64,000 bases of DNA from Parachlamydia acanthamoebae (GCF_000875975.1 NZ_BAWW01000008.1:248001-312000); one strand, 5' to 3'; counted from the stretch's first letter, positions 40,980 through 51,632 are shown. The notes: generated by a model not told the origin, from the letters alone. Made by a program: numbers and translations.

Positions 40980-41133
40980 CAAGCATGTTTAGAACATGGC
41001 TCCTTTACACAGGATTATTCTTCCCTGTATTTTTTGCCTTTTTACTCTATTGCAGATAATCCTCTTTTGTTATGATCCAAAATATTGAAATTAAACTCAC
41101 CAAACTCCCCAAAAGTATTTAAGGAAGGGTAAT

Positions 41134-42585
41134 ATGTCAGAAGCAGATATAGGACTGATTGGTCTTGCGGTAATGGGTCAAAATCTTGCTCTAAATATGA
41201 ACGACCATGGTTTTAAAGTGGCTGTCTTTAACCGAACTGTTTCAAAAGTGGATGAATTTCTCGAAGGCCCTGCAAAGGGGACTCAAATTTATGGAGCTCA
41301 CTCACTAGAAGACTTTTTTGCCCATTTAAAAAGACCTCGCAAGATCATGCTAATGGTTAAGGCAGGGGATGCTGTGGATCATTTTATTGATTTGTGCCTC
41401 CCTCACATGGAAAAAGGCGATATTATTATCGACGGAGGAAATAGTCTTTTTACTGACAGCACACGCCGCACAAAAGCGTTAAAAGAAAAAGGGATTATTT
41501 TTATTGGAGCTGGGATCTCCGGAGGAGAAGAAGGGGCAAGACATGGACCTTCCATTATGCCCGGAGGAAATCCAGATGGATGGCCTCACCTTAAAAATAT
41601 TTTCCAATCGATTAGTGCTAAAGTAGACAACAATGAACCTTGTTGCGATTGGGTAGGAGAAGATGGAGCCGGACACTATGTCAAAATGGTCCATAATGGT
41701 ATTGAATATGGAGATATGCAACTAATCTGTGAAGCCTACACCCTTCTAAAAAATGTGCTAGGACTCAATGCTGATCAGCTTCACGAAGTTTTCAGCGAAT
41801 GGAATAAACAAGAACTCGATAGCTATCTCATCGAAATCACAAGCCAAATCTTCACCTATAAAGATAAAGATGGATCCCCTTTAGTTGAAAAGATCTTAGA
41901 CGTCGCTGGTCAGAAGGGAACAGGAAAATGGACTGTCATCAATGCTCTCGACTTAGGAATGCCTCTGACTCTCATCAGTGAGGCGGTTTTTGCTCGCTGT
42001 CTCTCTGCAATCAAGGAAGAAAGAGTAGAAGCTAGCAAGGTGTTAAAGGGTCCTAATACGACCTATAAAGGCGATCACAAAGAATTTATTCAAAATATCC
42101 GTCACGCCCTCTATGCATCTAAAATTATTAGCTACGCACAAGGTTTTATGTTGATGCACCAGGCCGCACAAGACTACAAATGGAATTTGAATTATGGTGG
42201 AATCGCACTTATGTGGAGAGGTGGATGCATCATTCGAAGCCTTTTCTTAGGTAAAATTAAAGAGGCTTATACTAAAACGCCACAACTCAAAAACCTTTTG
42301 CTGGATCCCTTTTTCTATACAGCGATCGAACAAGCCCAAACTGGTTGGCGCAAAGCTGTCGCGACTGCTGCAGAACTTGGAATCCCAGTTCCTTGCTTCA
42401 GCACAGCGCTATCTTTCTATGATGGGTATAGGACTGCTCGTCTACCGGCTAATCTTCTTCAAGCCCAAAGAGATTTCTTTGGTGCGCATACTTACGAAAG
42501 AATCGATCAGCCCCGTGGTCAATTTTTTCATACAGATTGGACAGGCTCAGGAGGAAAAGTCAGCGCAGGAAGTTATAACGCCTAA
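41134..42585 (+). CDS. gnd: 6-phosphogluconate dehydrogenase, decarboxylating
   Basis: Oxidises 6-phosphogluconate to ribulose 5-phosphate with NADP, supplying the substrate of Rpe encoded at 0.2 kb. The NADP-binding [13 protein letters not shown] lies at residues 10-22, IDGGNS and [19 protein letters not shown] define substrate contacts, and [13 protein letters not shown] contains the catalytic Lys184 and Glu191 pair. The C-terminal tail ends in [13 protein letters not shown], as in long-chain family members of about 480 residues. GGAAGGG precedes ATG 41134. A strong hairpin terminator overlaps the stop codon. Confidence 0.96.
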   Translation: MSEADIGLIGLAVMGQNLALNMNDHGFKVAVFNRTVSKVDEFLEGPAKGTQIYGAHSLEDFFAHLKRPRKIMLMVKAGDAVDHFIDLCLPHMEKGDIIIDGGNSLFTDSTRRTKALKEKGIIFIGAGISGGEEGARHGPSIMPGGNPDGWPHLKNIFQSISAKVDNNEPCCDWVGEDGAGHYVKMVHNGIEYGDMQLICEAYTLLKNVLGLNADQLHEVFSEWNKQELDSYLIEITSQIFTYKDKDGSPLVEKILDVAGQKGTGKWTVINALDLGMPLTLISEAVFARCLSAIKEERVEASKVLKGPNTTYKGDHKEFIQNIRHALYASKIISYAQGFMLMHQAAQDYKWNLNYGGIALMWRGGCIIRSLFLGKIKEAYTKTPQLKNLLLDPFFYTAIEQAQTGWRKAVATAAELGIPVPCFSTALSFYDGYRTARLPANLLQAQRDFFGAHTYERIDQPRGQFFHTDWTGSGGKVSAGSYNA

Positions 42586-42608
42586 AGGTTACCTTTAGGC
42601 CTCTTTTG
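42580..42608 (+). terminator. Rho-independent terminator of gnd
   Basis: Nearly perfect stem GCCTAAAGGT/ACCTTTAGGC (42580-42600) followed by CTCTTTT. The stop codon TAA lies inside the stem. Confidence 0.85.
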
Positions 42609-42651
42609 AAAAAGTGAATTTTGAAACAGATTTATCGAACGGAGGAAACCT

Positions 42652-45249
42652 ATGAATCAAAACTTCACAGAATCTGTCACCCAAGCGCTTCAACTGGCAT
42701 TTTCCGATGCGCAGCAGAGGCACGACATTGAAGTTACAGAAAATAACCTCTTGATGGCCTTTTTATCAGATCCTGAAGGTTATTTTAACTCCATTTTATC
42801 CCATTTAAATGCTAATCTCGACTCCTTGACAAGCGAGTTACGGCGCCATTTAAATAGCCAGCCCACATATAGTGGAGATAATATCCAGCCTCCAAGAACC
42901 TCTCAAAGTCTTCAAAGCCGCATTTTAGATGCACAAAACATTGCTCAACAATGGAATGATACCTACACAAGTAGTGACCACTTTCTGATCTCCTACTGGA
43001 AAAATGGAGGAGAACCTTTTCTAAGCTGGAAAAAACAAACAGGAATTTCTTTAAAGCAACTAGAAGATCAGATCAAGCTTATCAGAGGAGATCGACATAT
43101 GGATTCACCTACGGCTGAAGCAAGTTTACAAACACTTGAAAAATACTGCAAAAATCTAACCGCTCTTGCCAAAGAGGGAAAATTAGATCCTGTTATTGGT
43201 CGCGATGAAGAAATTCGTCGAACCATGCAAGTTTTAAGTCGTCGCACAAAAAACAACCCCATGCTTATTGGAGAACCAGGTGTCGGTAAAACGGCTATCG
43301 CAGAAGGCCTAGCGCAGAGAATCATCCAAGGGGATGTACCCGATTCATTAAAAAATAAGCAGCTGCTGGCTCTCGATATGGGAACATTAATTGCCGGAAC
43401 AAAATATCGTGGAGAATTTGAAGAAAGACTGAAAGGTATCCTTCAAGATGTAGAAAAAAATGAAGGAAAGATCATCCTTTTTATTGATGAAGTACACACT
43501 TTAATTGGTGCAGGCGCTACCGAAGGTGCTATGGACGCTGCAAATCTACTTAAACCGGCCTTAGCACGCGGCTCTTTGCATTGCATTGGCGCCACTACGC
43601 TTAACGAATATCAAAAACACATTGAAAAAGATGCCGCGCTGGAACGACGCTTTCAACCCGTGATGATCAATGAGCCTAGCCTGGAAGATTCGATTGCTAT
43701 TTTGAGAGGGCTACGTGAAAAGTATGAGATCTTTCATGGTGTCAGAATCACGGAATCCGCCATTCACGCCGCTGTTTTTTTATCCTATCGTTACATCACC
43801 GATCGTCGATTGCCTGATAAAGCCATCGACTTAATTGATGAAGCAGCCAGCATGATCCGAATGCAACTCGGAAGCCGCCCCCTTCCCATTGATACAAAAG
43901 AGCGAGAACTCGCTGGTCTGATTGTCAAACAAGAAGCGATTCGACGCGAAGACACCCCACTTGCTCAGGCTGAGGCACAAAAAATGGATGCTAGAATTGC
44001 TCAAATTAAAGAAGAGCTCTCTCATCTGAGACAACAATGGGAAGAAGAAAAAAAACTCATTGAATCAATCAAAGAGAAAAAAAATAAATATGAGCAGCTG
44101 CGCTTTGAAGAAGAAGAATACGAACGGAAAGCAGACTACAATAAAGTGGCAGAATTACGCTACAACAAAATTCCCCAGCTTCAAAAAGAGATTCAAGAAG
44201 TTGAACACAAATTAAATGAAAGACCTAACCGCTTGCTTCAGGAAGAAGTGGATGAAAATTTGATTGCACAAGTTGTATCCAAATGGACTGGCATCCCCGT
44301 CAACAAAATGTTGGAAGGTGAAGCCGCAAAACTTCTCCATCTTGAAAAAGAACTTGAAAAACGAGTTGTCGGACAAGATATCGCGGTAAAAGCCATTAGT
44401 GAGGCTATTAGGCGTTCACGATCAGGTTTAAGTGATCCGGGAAGGCCGATGGGAGCCTTCCTCTTTTTAGGACCAACCGGCGTTGGAAAAACAGAATTAG
44501 CAAAAGCTTTAGCAGAGCAACTATTTAATCAAGATGAGGCTCTTATTCGTTTAGATATGTCAGAGTACATGGAAAAACATAGCGTTTCTAAGCTTATTGG
44601 TTCACCTCCTGGATATGTTGGATACGAAGAAGGAGGGCAATTAACCGAAGCCTTGCGCCGACGTCCTTATGCGGTTGTTCTTTTAGATGAAATTGAAAAA
44701 GCTCATCACGATGTCTTTAACATTCTTTTGCAGATTTTTGATGATGGCCGCATTACAGATAGTAAAGGACGGGTCGTCAACTGTAAAAATGCACTCTTTA
44801 TTATGACATCCAATCTTGGTTCAGGCCAGCTTTTAGAGAAAATGGAACAGGCAAGCTCCGCGATTAATAAAGAGATGATTCTAGCCATCTTGGACCCCGT
44901 GATTAAAGCACACTTCCGCCCAGAATTTATTAACCGACTAGATGACATTTTGCCTTTCCTACCACTACGAAAAGAGGATATGCAAAAAATTGTCCTCATC
45001 CAATTGCAGCGCCTCTCCAAACGATTGGCTGAAAAACAGGTTTCACTCAAGTGGACTCCTGAGGTAGTTTCTCAATTAGCCGAAATGGGCTACGATCCTT
45101 ATTATGGTGCTCGCCCATTAAAACGATTGATTCAACAAGAAATTGTCAACATGCTATCAATGGCTATATTAGAAGGGAAAATTCCGGGGGAATCTCAGCT
45201 TCTTTTAACCTGGAAAGATGATAAATTTGGATTTGAATTGAAGAAATAA
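42652..45249 (+). CDS. clpB: ATP-dependent chaperone ClpB
   Basis: Hexameric AAA+ disaggregase working with DnaK. Domains in order: N-terminal ClpN repeats (1-145), first AAA+ with GEPGVGKTA (Lys213) and [14 protein letters not shown], the charged middle coiled coil (about 390-520), second AAA+ with GPTGVGKTE (Lys613) and [11 protein letters not shown], and the C-terminal D2 small domain. 865 residues matches ClpB, and the middle domain rules out ClpA. ACGGAGGAAACC gives a strong ribosome-binding site. I see no CIRCE operator (TTAGCACTC inverted repeat) upstream. Confidence 0.97.
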   Translation: MNQNFTESVTQALQLAFSDAQQRHDIEVTENNLLMAFLSDPEGYFNSILSHLNANLDSLTSELRRHLNSQPTYSGDNIQPPRTSQSLQSRILDAQNIAQQWNDTYTSSDHFLISYWKNGGEPFLSWKKQTGISLKQLEDQIKLIRGDRHMDSPTAEASLQTLEKYCKNLTALAKEGKLDPVIGRDEEIRRTMQVLSRRTKNNPMLIGEPGVGKTAIAEGLAQRIIQGDVPDSLKNKQLLALDMGTLIAGTKYRGEFEERLKGILQDVEKNEGKIILFIDEVHTLIGAGATEGAMDAANLLKPALARGSLHCIGATTLNEYQKHIEKDAALERRFQPVMINEPSLEDSIAILRGLREKYEIFHGVRITESAIHAAVFLSYRYITDRRLPDKAIDLIDEAASMIRMQLGSRPLPIDTKERELAGLIVKQEAIRREDTPLAQAEAQKMDARIAQIKEELSHLRQQWEEEKKLIESIKEKKNKYEQLRFEEEEYERKADYNKVAELRYNKIPQLQKEIQEVEHKLNERPNRLLQEEVDENLIAQVVSKWTGIPVNKMLEGEAAKLLHLEKELEKRVVGQDIAVKAISEAIRRSRSGLSDPGRPMGAFLFLGPTGVGKTELAKALAEQLFNQDEALIRLDMSEYMEKHSVSKLIGSPPGYVGYEEGGQLTEALRRRPYAVVLLDEIEKAHHDVFNILLQIFDDGRITDSKGRVVNCKNALFIMTSNLGSGQLLEKMEQASSAINKEMILAILDPVIKAHFRPEFINRLDDILPFLPLRKEDMQKIVLIQLQRLSKRLAEKQVSLKWTPEVVSQLAEMGYDPYYGARPLKRLIQQEIVNMLSMAILEGKIPGESQLLLTWKDDKFGFELKK

Positions 45250-45271
45250 AAAAGGGCCGAAAGGCCCTTTT
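45250..45271. terminator. Bidirectional terminator between clpB and coiled-coil gene
   Basis: AAAAGGGCC-GAA-AGGCCCTTTT: a GC stem with A-run on one side and T-run on the other, so it can stop both convergent transcripts. It touches the stop codon of the minus-strand gene. Confidence 0.88.
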
Positions 45272-47462
45272 AAACGTTCTGTTTTAAAAGATTGTCGATC
45301 ACCTCGTAGAGACCTTCAACTTCCTGAACTGTTTCTCGATGCATTTTTGCATAGTTTTTTTGCGTTTCAATTAGCTGCTTTTCAAGAGCTTTTTCAATGT
45401 CTGAATACCCAAAGGTTTCTCTTTCTTGCATATCGATTTGATGTTGCATAAATTTTTCCTCTAGGTGGAACAATTGCTTCCTTGTTTCATCTAGCACTGC
45501 AGACTTATCCGCAAATTGGCATTTAAGTTGCTCATACAACCCTTTCATCCTTCTAAAAGAACGATCTGCTTCTAGCATTTCTTGAGGAATCGCTAATGAC
45601 TCTTGATCCGCTCTTACAGCAGCCTGACCCAATTGCTCGGTTAATGTTTTCTTTTCTTCCGTCAAAAGCACAATGGTTTTCTCAGCGAGCACCAATTGTT
45701 CCCTAATCTGCTTTAGCGCATTCTCATTCTCGGCAGCTTGTTTCTTAAGCGATTCCAAATGAGCTTCTTGTGCTCTACTCTGGGCGCCTAGATCAAGCAA
45801 TGATTGGTTTTCACTCTTTAAATGTGCAATTTCTTGATCCGTCATACGTAATTTAGATTGCAATTCTTCAACAACAGTCGACTTCTCAAGCACTTGCTTT
45901 TGCAATGCACCAAAATCAATTCCTTGAAGACTTTTAAGCTCACTCATCAAGATTTGATTCTCTTCTTGAAGAAGGGCCATCTTTTGATCGGTCTGAGTTA
46001 ATTGGCCCTGTAGTTGTTCAACAATTGCCGTTTTTTCAAGAGCCAGTTTTTTTAGTGCCTCAACATGCATTTCTTGTTCACTTTTCAAAACATTCAATTC
46101 AGCAAGAGCCTGATTCTCACCTTCCAAATGTGTGACTTGCTGTGAAATTTCCTCTATTTTATTTTGCAATTGCTCTATAAAAGTTGATTTTTCAATCGCT
46201 TGTTTTTTTAACGTTTCAAAGCCAATGTCTTGTGAATTTTTTAATTCAGCAAGGGATACATTTTCTGCTTTCAGCTGATTAATCTCTTCGTCAGCCTGGA
46301 ATAGACGTTTTTGCAATTGATTAAATGCAACTTCTTTGTCACCAAGTTGGCTTTTTAAATTTTCAAAATCAGCTTCATAATTGGCTTTTAATGCATGCAG
46401 CTCATCAAACGCTTTTTTCTGCAACTCAAGCTTTTGCTCAAATTGAAGATTATTATGAGTCAATGCTGAAATATTTCCTTGGTATCCTAATTCTTTAGCT
46501 TGATTATCTTCAAACTCCGCCTGCAACCTGGATAAGCTCATTTCAAGCAGACTTTTTTCCCTCTTGAGCGTCGCAAGACTTTCTCTTAATTGATAAGAAG
46601 AGTCTTGGTATTCGTTCTCTTTTTCCTCCAAAAGGGCTTTTTGCTTAATCAACTCTAATTGGATCCGATCTTTTTCAGCTTCAATACTGATTAAGTCTTG
46701 ATTCGCCTTTTTTAACTCTTGGTGTAGTTGCGCAAGTGAAGCATCCCTACTGTGGATGGTATCTGTTAAGTTTTCCATTTCTTCAGGAGATATTTTACTT
46801 AAAGAACGTGCTGTCAGTTGTTCGATCTGCTTAAGGTACGCTTGAATTCTTTCATTTAGCAATCCCACTTCATGCCGTTTTTGGAAAATCTCATTCAACA
46901 AACCTTCATGCTGAGATTGGGTTGCAGAAAACTCATTACGTACCACTTCAATCAGTTTTTCCTGCCGTTGGATTTGGCTATCTTTTTCTTTAATCTGTGA
47001 TTGATACCCTTGGACTTGTCCTTTGAAAGCTTCAAATTCTTCATGCAACTTTTCTTCTGAAATCTTAAATTTTTCATCCAGGTGTAACAGATTTGTTAAA
47101 CGGCTGCTTGACTCCACTTGTAAAGAATGGACTAATTCTTCCACTTCCTCAAAAGAAAGTGCTGTAACAGCAAATGCTAAGGCGATAGCCATTCCCATTC
47201 CAAACTGCCAGAATCTTTCCTCTATGGGAATATAGCTATAAGAAATAGCAAAAAATAAGCAAAGAGTTCCTACAGCTATAGCGAAGCCTCTTATTTTCCA
47301 TTTCCAGCATATGGGAAAACCAATCAAAATTAAAACAGGTAAATAAAATGAACTCGCGGAACCTTTTGCTAATAATACAGCAAAGGTTAAAAGAGTCACA
47401 AATGGTCCAACAAGGGCCCAAAATTGGATTTGACGATTAACTTTTTTTTCTGTGATATCCAC
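45270..47462 (-). CDS. Membrane-anchored coiled-coil protein with internal repeats
   Basis: 730 residues. Four hydrophobic segments at about 13-30, 38-55, 57-75 and 83-103 form a membrane region, followed by roughly 600 residues of almost continuous heptad coiled coil. Within it, at about 390-600, a unit near 50 residues recurs with EKSTFIEQLQ, EKTAIVEQLQ and EKSTVVEELQ at matching places, suggesting internal duplication. The start is GTG at 47462 with AAGGAG six bases upstream. A good promoter lies immediately upstream, so it can be expressed apart from the receiver-phosphatase gene. No enzyme motif. The shape suggests a scaffold or tether, possibly at the envelope; inclusion-membrane and secretion roles cannot be judged. 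Confidence 0.78.
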   Translation of the reverse strand: MDITEKKVNRQIQFWALVGPFVTLLTFAVLLAKGSASSFYLPVLILIGFPICWKWKIRGFAIAVGTLCLFFAISYSYIPIEERFWQFGMGMAIALAFAVTALSFEEVEELVHSLQVESSSRLTNLLHLDEKFKISEEKLHEEFEAFKGQVQGYQSQIKEKDSQIQRQEKLIEVVRNEFSATQSQHEGLLNEIFQKRHEVGLLNERIQAYLKQIEQLTARSLSKISPEEMENLTDTIHSRDASLAQLHQELKKANQDLISIEAEKDRIQLELIKQKALLEEKENEYQDSSYQLRESLATLKREKSLLEMSLSRLQAEFEDNQAKELGYQGNISALTHNNLQFEQKLELQKKAFDELHALKANYEADFENLKSQLGDKEVAFNQLQKRLFQADEEINQLKAENVSLAELKNSQDIGFETLKKQAIEKSTFIEQLQNKIEEISQQVTHLEGENQALAELNVLKSEQEMHVEALKKLALEKTAIVEQLQGQLTQTDQKMALLQEENQILMSELKSLQGIDFGALQKQVLEKSTVVEELQSKLRMTDQEIAHLKSENQSLLDLGAQSRAQEAHLESLKKQAAENENALKQIREQLVLAEKTIVLLTEEKKTLTEQLGQAAVRADQESLAIPQEMLEADRSFRRMKGLYEQLKCQFADKSAVLDETRKQLFHLEEKFMQHQIDMQERETFGYSDIEKALEKQLIETQKNYAKMHRETVQEVEGLYEVIDNLLKQNV

Positions 47463-47508
47463 ACACTTCTCCTTGAAGTATTCAGGACTGATTAATTAAT
47501 GAAAATAC

Positions 47509-47537
47509 AGTATAGAACAAATCATTCACATCTTCAA
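47509..47537 (-). promoter_or_regulatory. Candidate sigma70-type promoter for the coiled-coil gene
   Basis: On the minus strand TTGAAG, a 17-base spacer and TATACT, about 45 bases before the GTG start. One of the better matches in the window. Confidence 0.6.
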
Positions 47538-47618
47538 TAAAAATGGCTTTAGAAATGGTTTAGACTGCAAATATATCGGATCTATAATCAAATTGCATGT
47601 CTTCACAAATCTACCTCT

Positions 47619-48824
47619 TTAAGAAAAAACAAATTTTACGATCGAAACATCATCAATAAAATTCTCTTCTTTATTTATACTTCGTATTTTGGACATGATA
47701 TATTCAAGTCCTTTCTTTTTTTGTTCAGCTTCGCATAAGATTTTGACAAACTCTTCAAGGCGCATCATTTCCCCTCCTTCTGATTTGACGATCTCATAAA
47801 TCCCATCGCTGAAAACATATAAAACACTATTAGGCTGAATTGGACAAACCGCATTTTGATAATAAACATCAGGAATTCCTCCAATTACGATCCCTGGAGT
47901 TTTAATTTCAATGGGATCCTCCATGTGATCACCCGATCGCACAATCAAAATTCCAGGAGGATGTCCTCCTGATGCGTACAAAAGCTCTCTTTTAGATTTT
48001 GAATATATCCCATACCAAATAGTAAAAAACATATTATTGTGTTTTTCCATCTGGAAAGTTTCATTTAAGGACTGAAGGACAGTTGCAGGATTGCAGAAAT
48101 CGATATTCGCTAGAGATTGATATTGCAGAACGTTCATTATCGAAATGGAAAGCAGAGCAGCCCCTATTCCATGTCCACATACATCCAATAAATACATGAC
48201 AAAGTGATCTTCATCAAGCCAATAATATCCAAACGCATCTCCTCCTAAGCCAATGGAAGGAATAAATTCCCAAGAGGTTCGAACGGGATTCTCTAAACAC
48301 TTTGGCAGAAGGGATCTTACATATTGAGCGGCCTCAGCTAATTCAGCATTTAGCAGATTTCGACTTTCTTCCAACCTAGCATAAGCTTCGTCTCTTTCAA
48401 GCAGCCGAATGTAGTTGCTTGAGTGGTACCGAATTCTTGCTAATAGTTCCACTTTGTCAGGAAGTTTGACCATGTAATCATTTGCTCCAAGCGCAAAAGC
48501 TTCAGCCTTTACTTTGGGATCTTCCTTTGAAGATAGAACAATCATCGGAACCTGGCTTGTCGCAGGATTAGCCCTAAAATATTTGACTAACATTAATCCA
48601 TCAATTTCGGGCATGACAAGATCTTGTAAAATAACTGTAGGAGCCACTTCTGTCGCCTTACGCAAGGCTTGAGTGGGTTCTGAGCAATAATAAAAATCAA
48701 TATCTTTTTCTGCTCCGATCATACTTTGAATGGCTTCAGCGACAATTGCCTGGTCATCAATTAACAACACCGTAATTTTTTTTGATGGGGGCTGTGATAA
48801 AGAAATGAAAGTCTTTTTATTCAT
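47619..48824 (-). CDS. Response regulator with PP2C-type (SpoIIE/RsbU-like) phosphatase output
   Basis: 401 residues. The receiver domain (about 17-137) has the acidic pocket Asp23/Asp24, phosphoacceptor Asp68 in LQDLVMPEIDG, and the conserved lysine in GANDYMVKLPDK. A short coiled linker leads to a PP2C-family phosphatase with GLGGDAFGYYWLDED, DVCGHGIGAALLS, ASGGHPPG and VFSDGIYEI, metal-binding Asp residues intact. Such proteins dephosphorylate anti-sigma antagonists of the RsbV type in partner-switching systems, so a phospho-signal may adjust a sigma factor or another target. The start overlaps cheB by eight bases, so both are made together. No RsbV/RsbW gene is in the window. Confidence 0.92.
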   Translation of the reverse strand: MNKKTFISLSQPPSKKITVLLIDDQAIVAEAIQSMIGAEKDIDFYYCSEPTQALRKATEVAPTVILQDLVMPEIDGLMLVKYFRANPATSQVPMIVLSSKEDPKVKAEAFALGANDYMVKLPDKVELLARIRYHSSNYIRLLERDEAYARLEESRNLLNAELAEAAQYVRSLLPKCLENPVRTSWEFIPSIGLGGDAFGYYWLDEDHFVMYLLDVCGHGIGAALLSISIMNVLQYQSLANIDFCNPATVLQSLNETFQMEKHNNMFFTIWYGIYSKSKRELLYASGGHPPGILIVRSGDHMEDPIEIKTPGIVIGGIPDVYYQNAVCPIQPNSVLYVFSDGIYEIVKSEGGEMMRLEEFVKILCEAEQKKKGLEYIMSKIRSINKEENFIDDVSIVKFVFS

Positions 48825-49857
48825 ACAATCCTCTCTTCGTTCTCGTCACAGGATTGAGATTAAAATAAGACTTTATCGAATCAGCAATCTTTTCTAGTTG
48901 CAACGCCTCTCTCACAGCTGCTAGATCAACCGCAGCTTTAGGCATTCCATAAACAACACAGCTTTCTTCACGCTGGGCAATTGTGTGCCACCCTAGATCA
49001 TACAAACGTTTTAAACCTTTTGCGCCATCAGAGCCCATTCCAGTCAACAATACAGCAACTCCTCGGTTGGGCCAGTGTTCAGCAACACTATTAAACAAAA
49101 CATCGACAGATGGTCGATAGGGAGAATCAAGCGGATTTGGAGCATAGACAAGCTCTAATTTTTGATTCATAATGAGATGATGATTAGTCCCTGCAACTAA
49201 CACAAAGCCTTCTTCTGGTTGAGTGCCCTGATCCGCAATTTTTACTTCAAGAGAAATTTGCCTGTCTAACCAATTCGCAAACCCGGCGGCAAACTTTTCA
49301 TCTACGTGTTGAATAGCCACTATAGCGAGAGAAGAATGTTGAGGAAAATCAGCTAAAAGTTTAGCAAGTGCCAATGGTCCTCCTGTTGAAGCCCCAATTA
49401 AAACTAAATGAGGGAGCTTACTCGCTTTTTTGCCATGAATATTTATGCCACTCTTTTTTCGATTATAATGATGCCCAATTAACAGGCCTATCGTTTCAAT
49501 TTTCTTTAGTAAGGCCTCTTTTTCAATTTCTCCAATAGAAGTTTGCATAGCTAAAACATCCAAAGCACCATATCCCATTGCTTCAAAAATCTCAGCAGAA
49601 CGCCAATTCACACTTTGAACTAAAAGTAAAAGAGCGCATGGAGCCTGTTTCATCATACGACGAGTGGCTTCTACGCCACCCGTAGAAGGAATGTTTAAAT
49701 CTAAAAGAATAAGATCCGGCTTTTCATCTATAGATTTTTCAAAGACTTGGGTCGAAGAGCAAGCAATCCAGACCACTTCATGATCTGAATGATTTAATAT
49801 GAGTCGATTCAGCACCTGTGCGATCCGTTCATCCCCATAGGCGATCCCAATTCTCAT
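48817..49857 (-). CDS. cheB: CheB/WspF-like protein-glutamate methylesterase
   Basis: 346 residues. An N-terminal receiver has Asp9/Glu10 and phosphoacceptor Asp53 (LLDLNIPSTGG) but lacks the usual lysine (GALDVLAMQT). The segment IFEAMGYGALD recalls WspF-type proteins. The C-terminal methylesterase has the Ser157 nucleophile in IGASTGGP, His184 in IQHVDEKF and Asp277 in TGMGSDGAKG, a complete catalytic triad. It would remove methyl groups (or deamidate) chemoreceptors, for which the receptor-like pair at 20-24 kb offers possible substrates. No CheA or CheR accompanies it. AGGGG precedes the ATG closely. Confidence 0.92.
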   Translation of the reverse strand: MRIGIAYGDERIAQVLNRLILNHSDHEVVWIACSSTQVFEKSIDEKPDLILLDLNIPSTGGVEATRRMMKQAPCALLLLVQSVNWRSAEIFEAMGYGALDVLAMQTSIGEIEKEALLKKIETIGLLIGHHYNRKKSGINIHGKKASKLPHLVLIGASTGGPLALAKLLADFPQHSSLAIVAIQHVDEKFAAGFANWLDRQISLEVKIADQGTQPEEGFVLVAGTNHHLIMNQKLELVYAPNPLDSPYRPSVDVLFNSVAEHWPNRGVAVLLTGMGSDGAKGLKRLYDLGWHTIAQREESCVVYGMPKAAVDLAAVREALQLEKIADSIKSYFNLNPVTRTKRGLYE

Positions 49858-49993
49858 TTCCCCTATCCTTATCTTTGGGTTTTCTAATTGGATACTTAAA
49901 ACATTAACTATTTTTTTTATACTTTTTTTTAAGTTGCCCTTTACCCCTTCTTTCTAAAAAACCATATTAAAAAGATAATTAATTCACTAATAA

Positions 49994-50022
49994 TTGATAT
50001 ATACTATTTATTTTGATATAAT
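49994..50022 (+). promoter_or_regulatory. Near-consensus sigma70-type promoter for 50053 gene
   Basis: TTGATA at 49994-49999, 17-base spacer, perfect TATAAT at 50017-50022, 30 bases before the ATG in a very AT-rich stretch. Confidence 0.7.
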
Positions 50023-50052
50023 AAACATATATTTAGTTAAGAAAGAGCTTTT

Positions 50053-51597
50053 ATGAAAACAAATCATATTCCCGTATCAAATCAATCTCCAATTTTTCAT
50101 GCACCTTCTTTCCCTAAAGTTAAAGTAAACAAGCTCAAATATTTTATTTTCAAAATTTTCTATCATATAGGCAACAAACTTACCACTGGAAATACCTCTA
50201 AATTATTTAAAGCAAAACTGATACATCTAAAAAAAGATGCTCACGAAAGTCAATTGAAATCTATTTTTGACAAAGATTTTATTGCAAGTACGCGAAATAT
50301 TGGAAGACGTTCCGTACTAGTTCAGCGAAAAGATGTTAAAGCAACGGAAAAATTGCGAAAGCTTTTGGAAAACGGAGAAAATAAAAGTATCCACATAGAT
50401 CCAATAAAAACTCCCGAATCGCGCATTTTGGATGGAATTTGTGCCGGAATGACTTTGGATATTGCGGTTAAATATTTAATTAATCGACAAAACATCGCCG
50501 ATATTATTGAAAAAAATAAAAAAGGTGGTTCTGCTAAAGCCGCGGCGAATCAAGCTATTTATGCGTTTATTGATGCCAAGCTTCCTTATTCTGTTATTTT
50601 TTTAGATCTGATTAAAAATTTGAAAGAAATCGCTAAAACAGAAGTGGAAAACCCACTTTTTCAAGTGAATTTTGATGATGTTGGTCAAGCCTTGCTTTAC
50701 TTAGATCCAGCTTTAAGTTTATCTTCTAGCCCTTATGCCGCCGAATATTCTTTATCAAAGACACCTAATTCCAATAGTTTTAATGCGACATTTGCAGCTT
50801 TTATGTCTGAAGAATATCGATTGAGACGTGAAAATTCAGCATGGTTAAGTCACGAAAAGGGGAATCCTTTTCATATAAAAAATTTAGAAGCATTTAAAAA
50901 AGACATGCTCGATACAATTGATCAAAAATATGAGAAAAGAATACAAAAAGCAACATCGGAAACAGTTAATCAATTGAATCAAAAAAAATTGAGGGATATT
51001 CATACTTTTCAGTGGGTCTTCTCTATTTTAGAATATAGACAATCTTGCCAGGCAAAAAAATTGCCCCCTAATTCGAAACAAACAGAAAATAATTCAAAAA
51101 AAAGAGGGGTATTTAGAAGAATTACTAAAAAATCACCTTCTCCGATAACTCATTACACCGCGATATCCAATCCTTCTATTAGCTCAACTTTTAGCCTTCT
51201 GACTGAAGAACTTTTTAAGGATAAGCGATACCATGCAGTGGTACGCGCTAGAGGATTGAAATTAGAATCCGTCAATATGATAATGGGATCCCGCTGGGCA
51301 CACTCGAGCGATCACTCCTATCTTCAAAACATTTCCAATCTGGAACCCGGAGTCTATTCGGTTTCGATTGCACACAAAACAGGTCTTCATTTGATAAACT
51401 ATATAAAGGTGGACGAGTCAGAGGGATACATTATTGATTCGATTGGAGCGCAGATTCGTTGTAAAGACGCAAGACATACGGTTGAACAATTTGAAAAACA
51501 TTTAGCCCTGATACCAGAACCAGATGTAACAGCATTTGCTGTGAAGGGTGAGTCTACTCATAGGCTCCATTTTCAAAAATTTGTGGTTCCCAGTTAG
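50053..51597 (+). CDS. Putative YopT-like (clan CA, C58-type) cysteine protease, candidate effector
   Basis: A 514-residue protein without signal peptide. Three regions match the catalytic layout of YopT/AvrPphB proteases: Cys130 in ILDGICAGMTLDIAVKYL, His446 in KTGLHLINYI, and Asp462 in GYIIDSIGA. The His to Asp gap is 16 residues, the same as YopT (His258/Asp274 as I recall). The N-terminal region is basic and disordered, as in secreted effectors, with a basic stretch at about 330-365 (KKRGVFRRITKKS) that could contact membrane or nucleic acid. Cys to His distance is much longer than in YopT, so the insertion is large. Near-consensus promoter and single-gene context suit an effector; host substrate and secretion are unproven. 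Confidence 0.7.
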   Translation: MKTNHIPVSNQSPIFHAPSFPKVKVNKLKYFIFKIFYHIGNKLTTGNTSKLFKAKLIHLKKDAHESQLKSIFDKDFIASTRNIGRRSVLVQRKDVKATEKLRKLLENGENKSIHIDPIKTPESRILDGICAGMTLDIAVKYLINRQNIADIIEKNKKGGSAKAAANQAIYAFIDAKLPYSVIFLDLIKNLKEIAKTEVENPLFQVNFDDVGQALLYLDPALSLSSSPYAAEYSLSKTPNSNSFNATFAAFMSEEYRLRRENSAWLSHEKGNPFHIKNLEAFKKDMLDTIDQKYEKRIQKATSETVNQLNQKKLRDIHTFQWVFSILEYRQSCQAKKLPPNSKQTENNSKKRGVFRRITKKSPSPITHYTAISNPSISSTFSLLTEELFKDKRYHAVVRARGLKLESVNMIMGSRWAHSSDHSYLQNISNLEPGVYSVSIAHKTGLHLINYIKVDESEGYIIDSIGAQIRCKDARHTVEQFEKHLALIPEPDVTAFAVKGESTHRLHFQKFVVPS

Positions 51598-51632
51598 TGA
51601 TTTATCAAATTTCTCACTCTCTCTTAAAATAA

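Noticed and set aside
42600-42651. Heat-shock CIRCE operator before clpB
   Set aside because: No TTAGCACTC/GAGTGCTAA inverted repeat is present.
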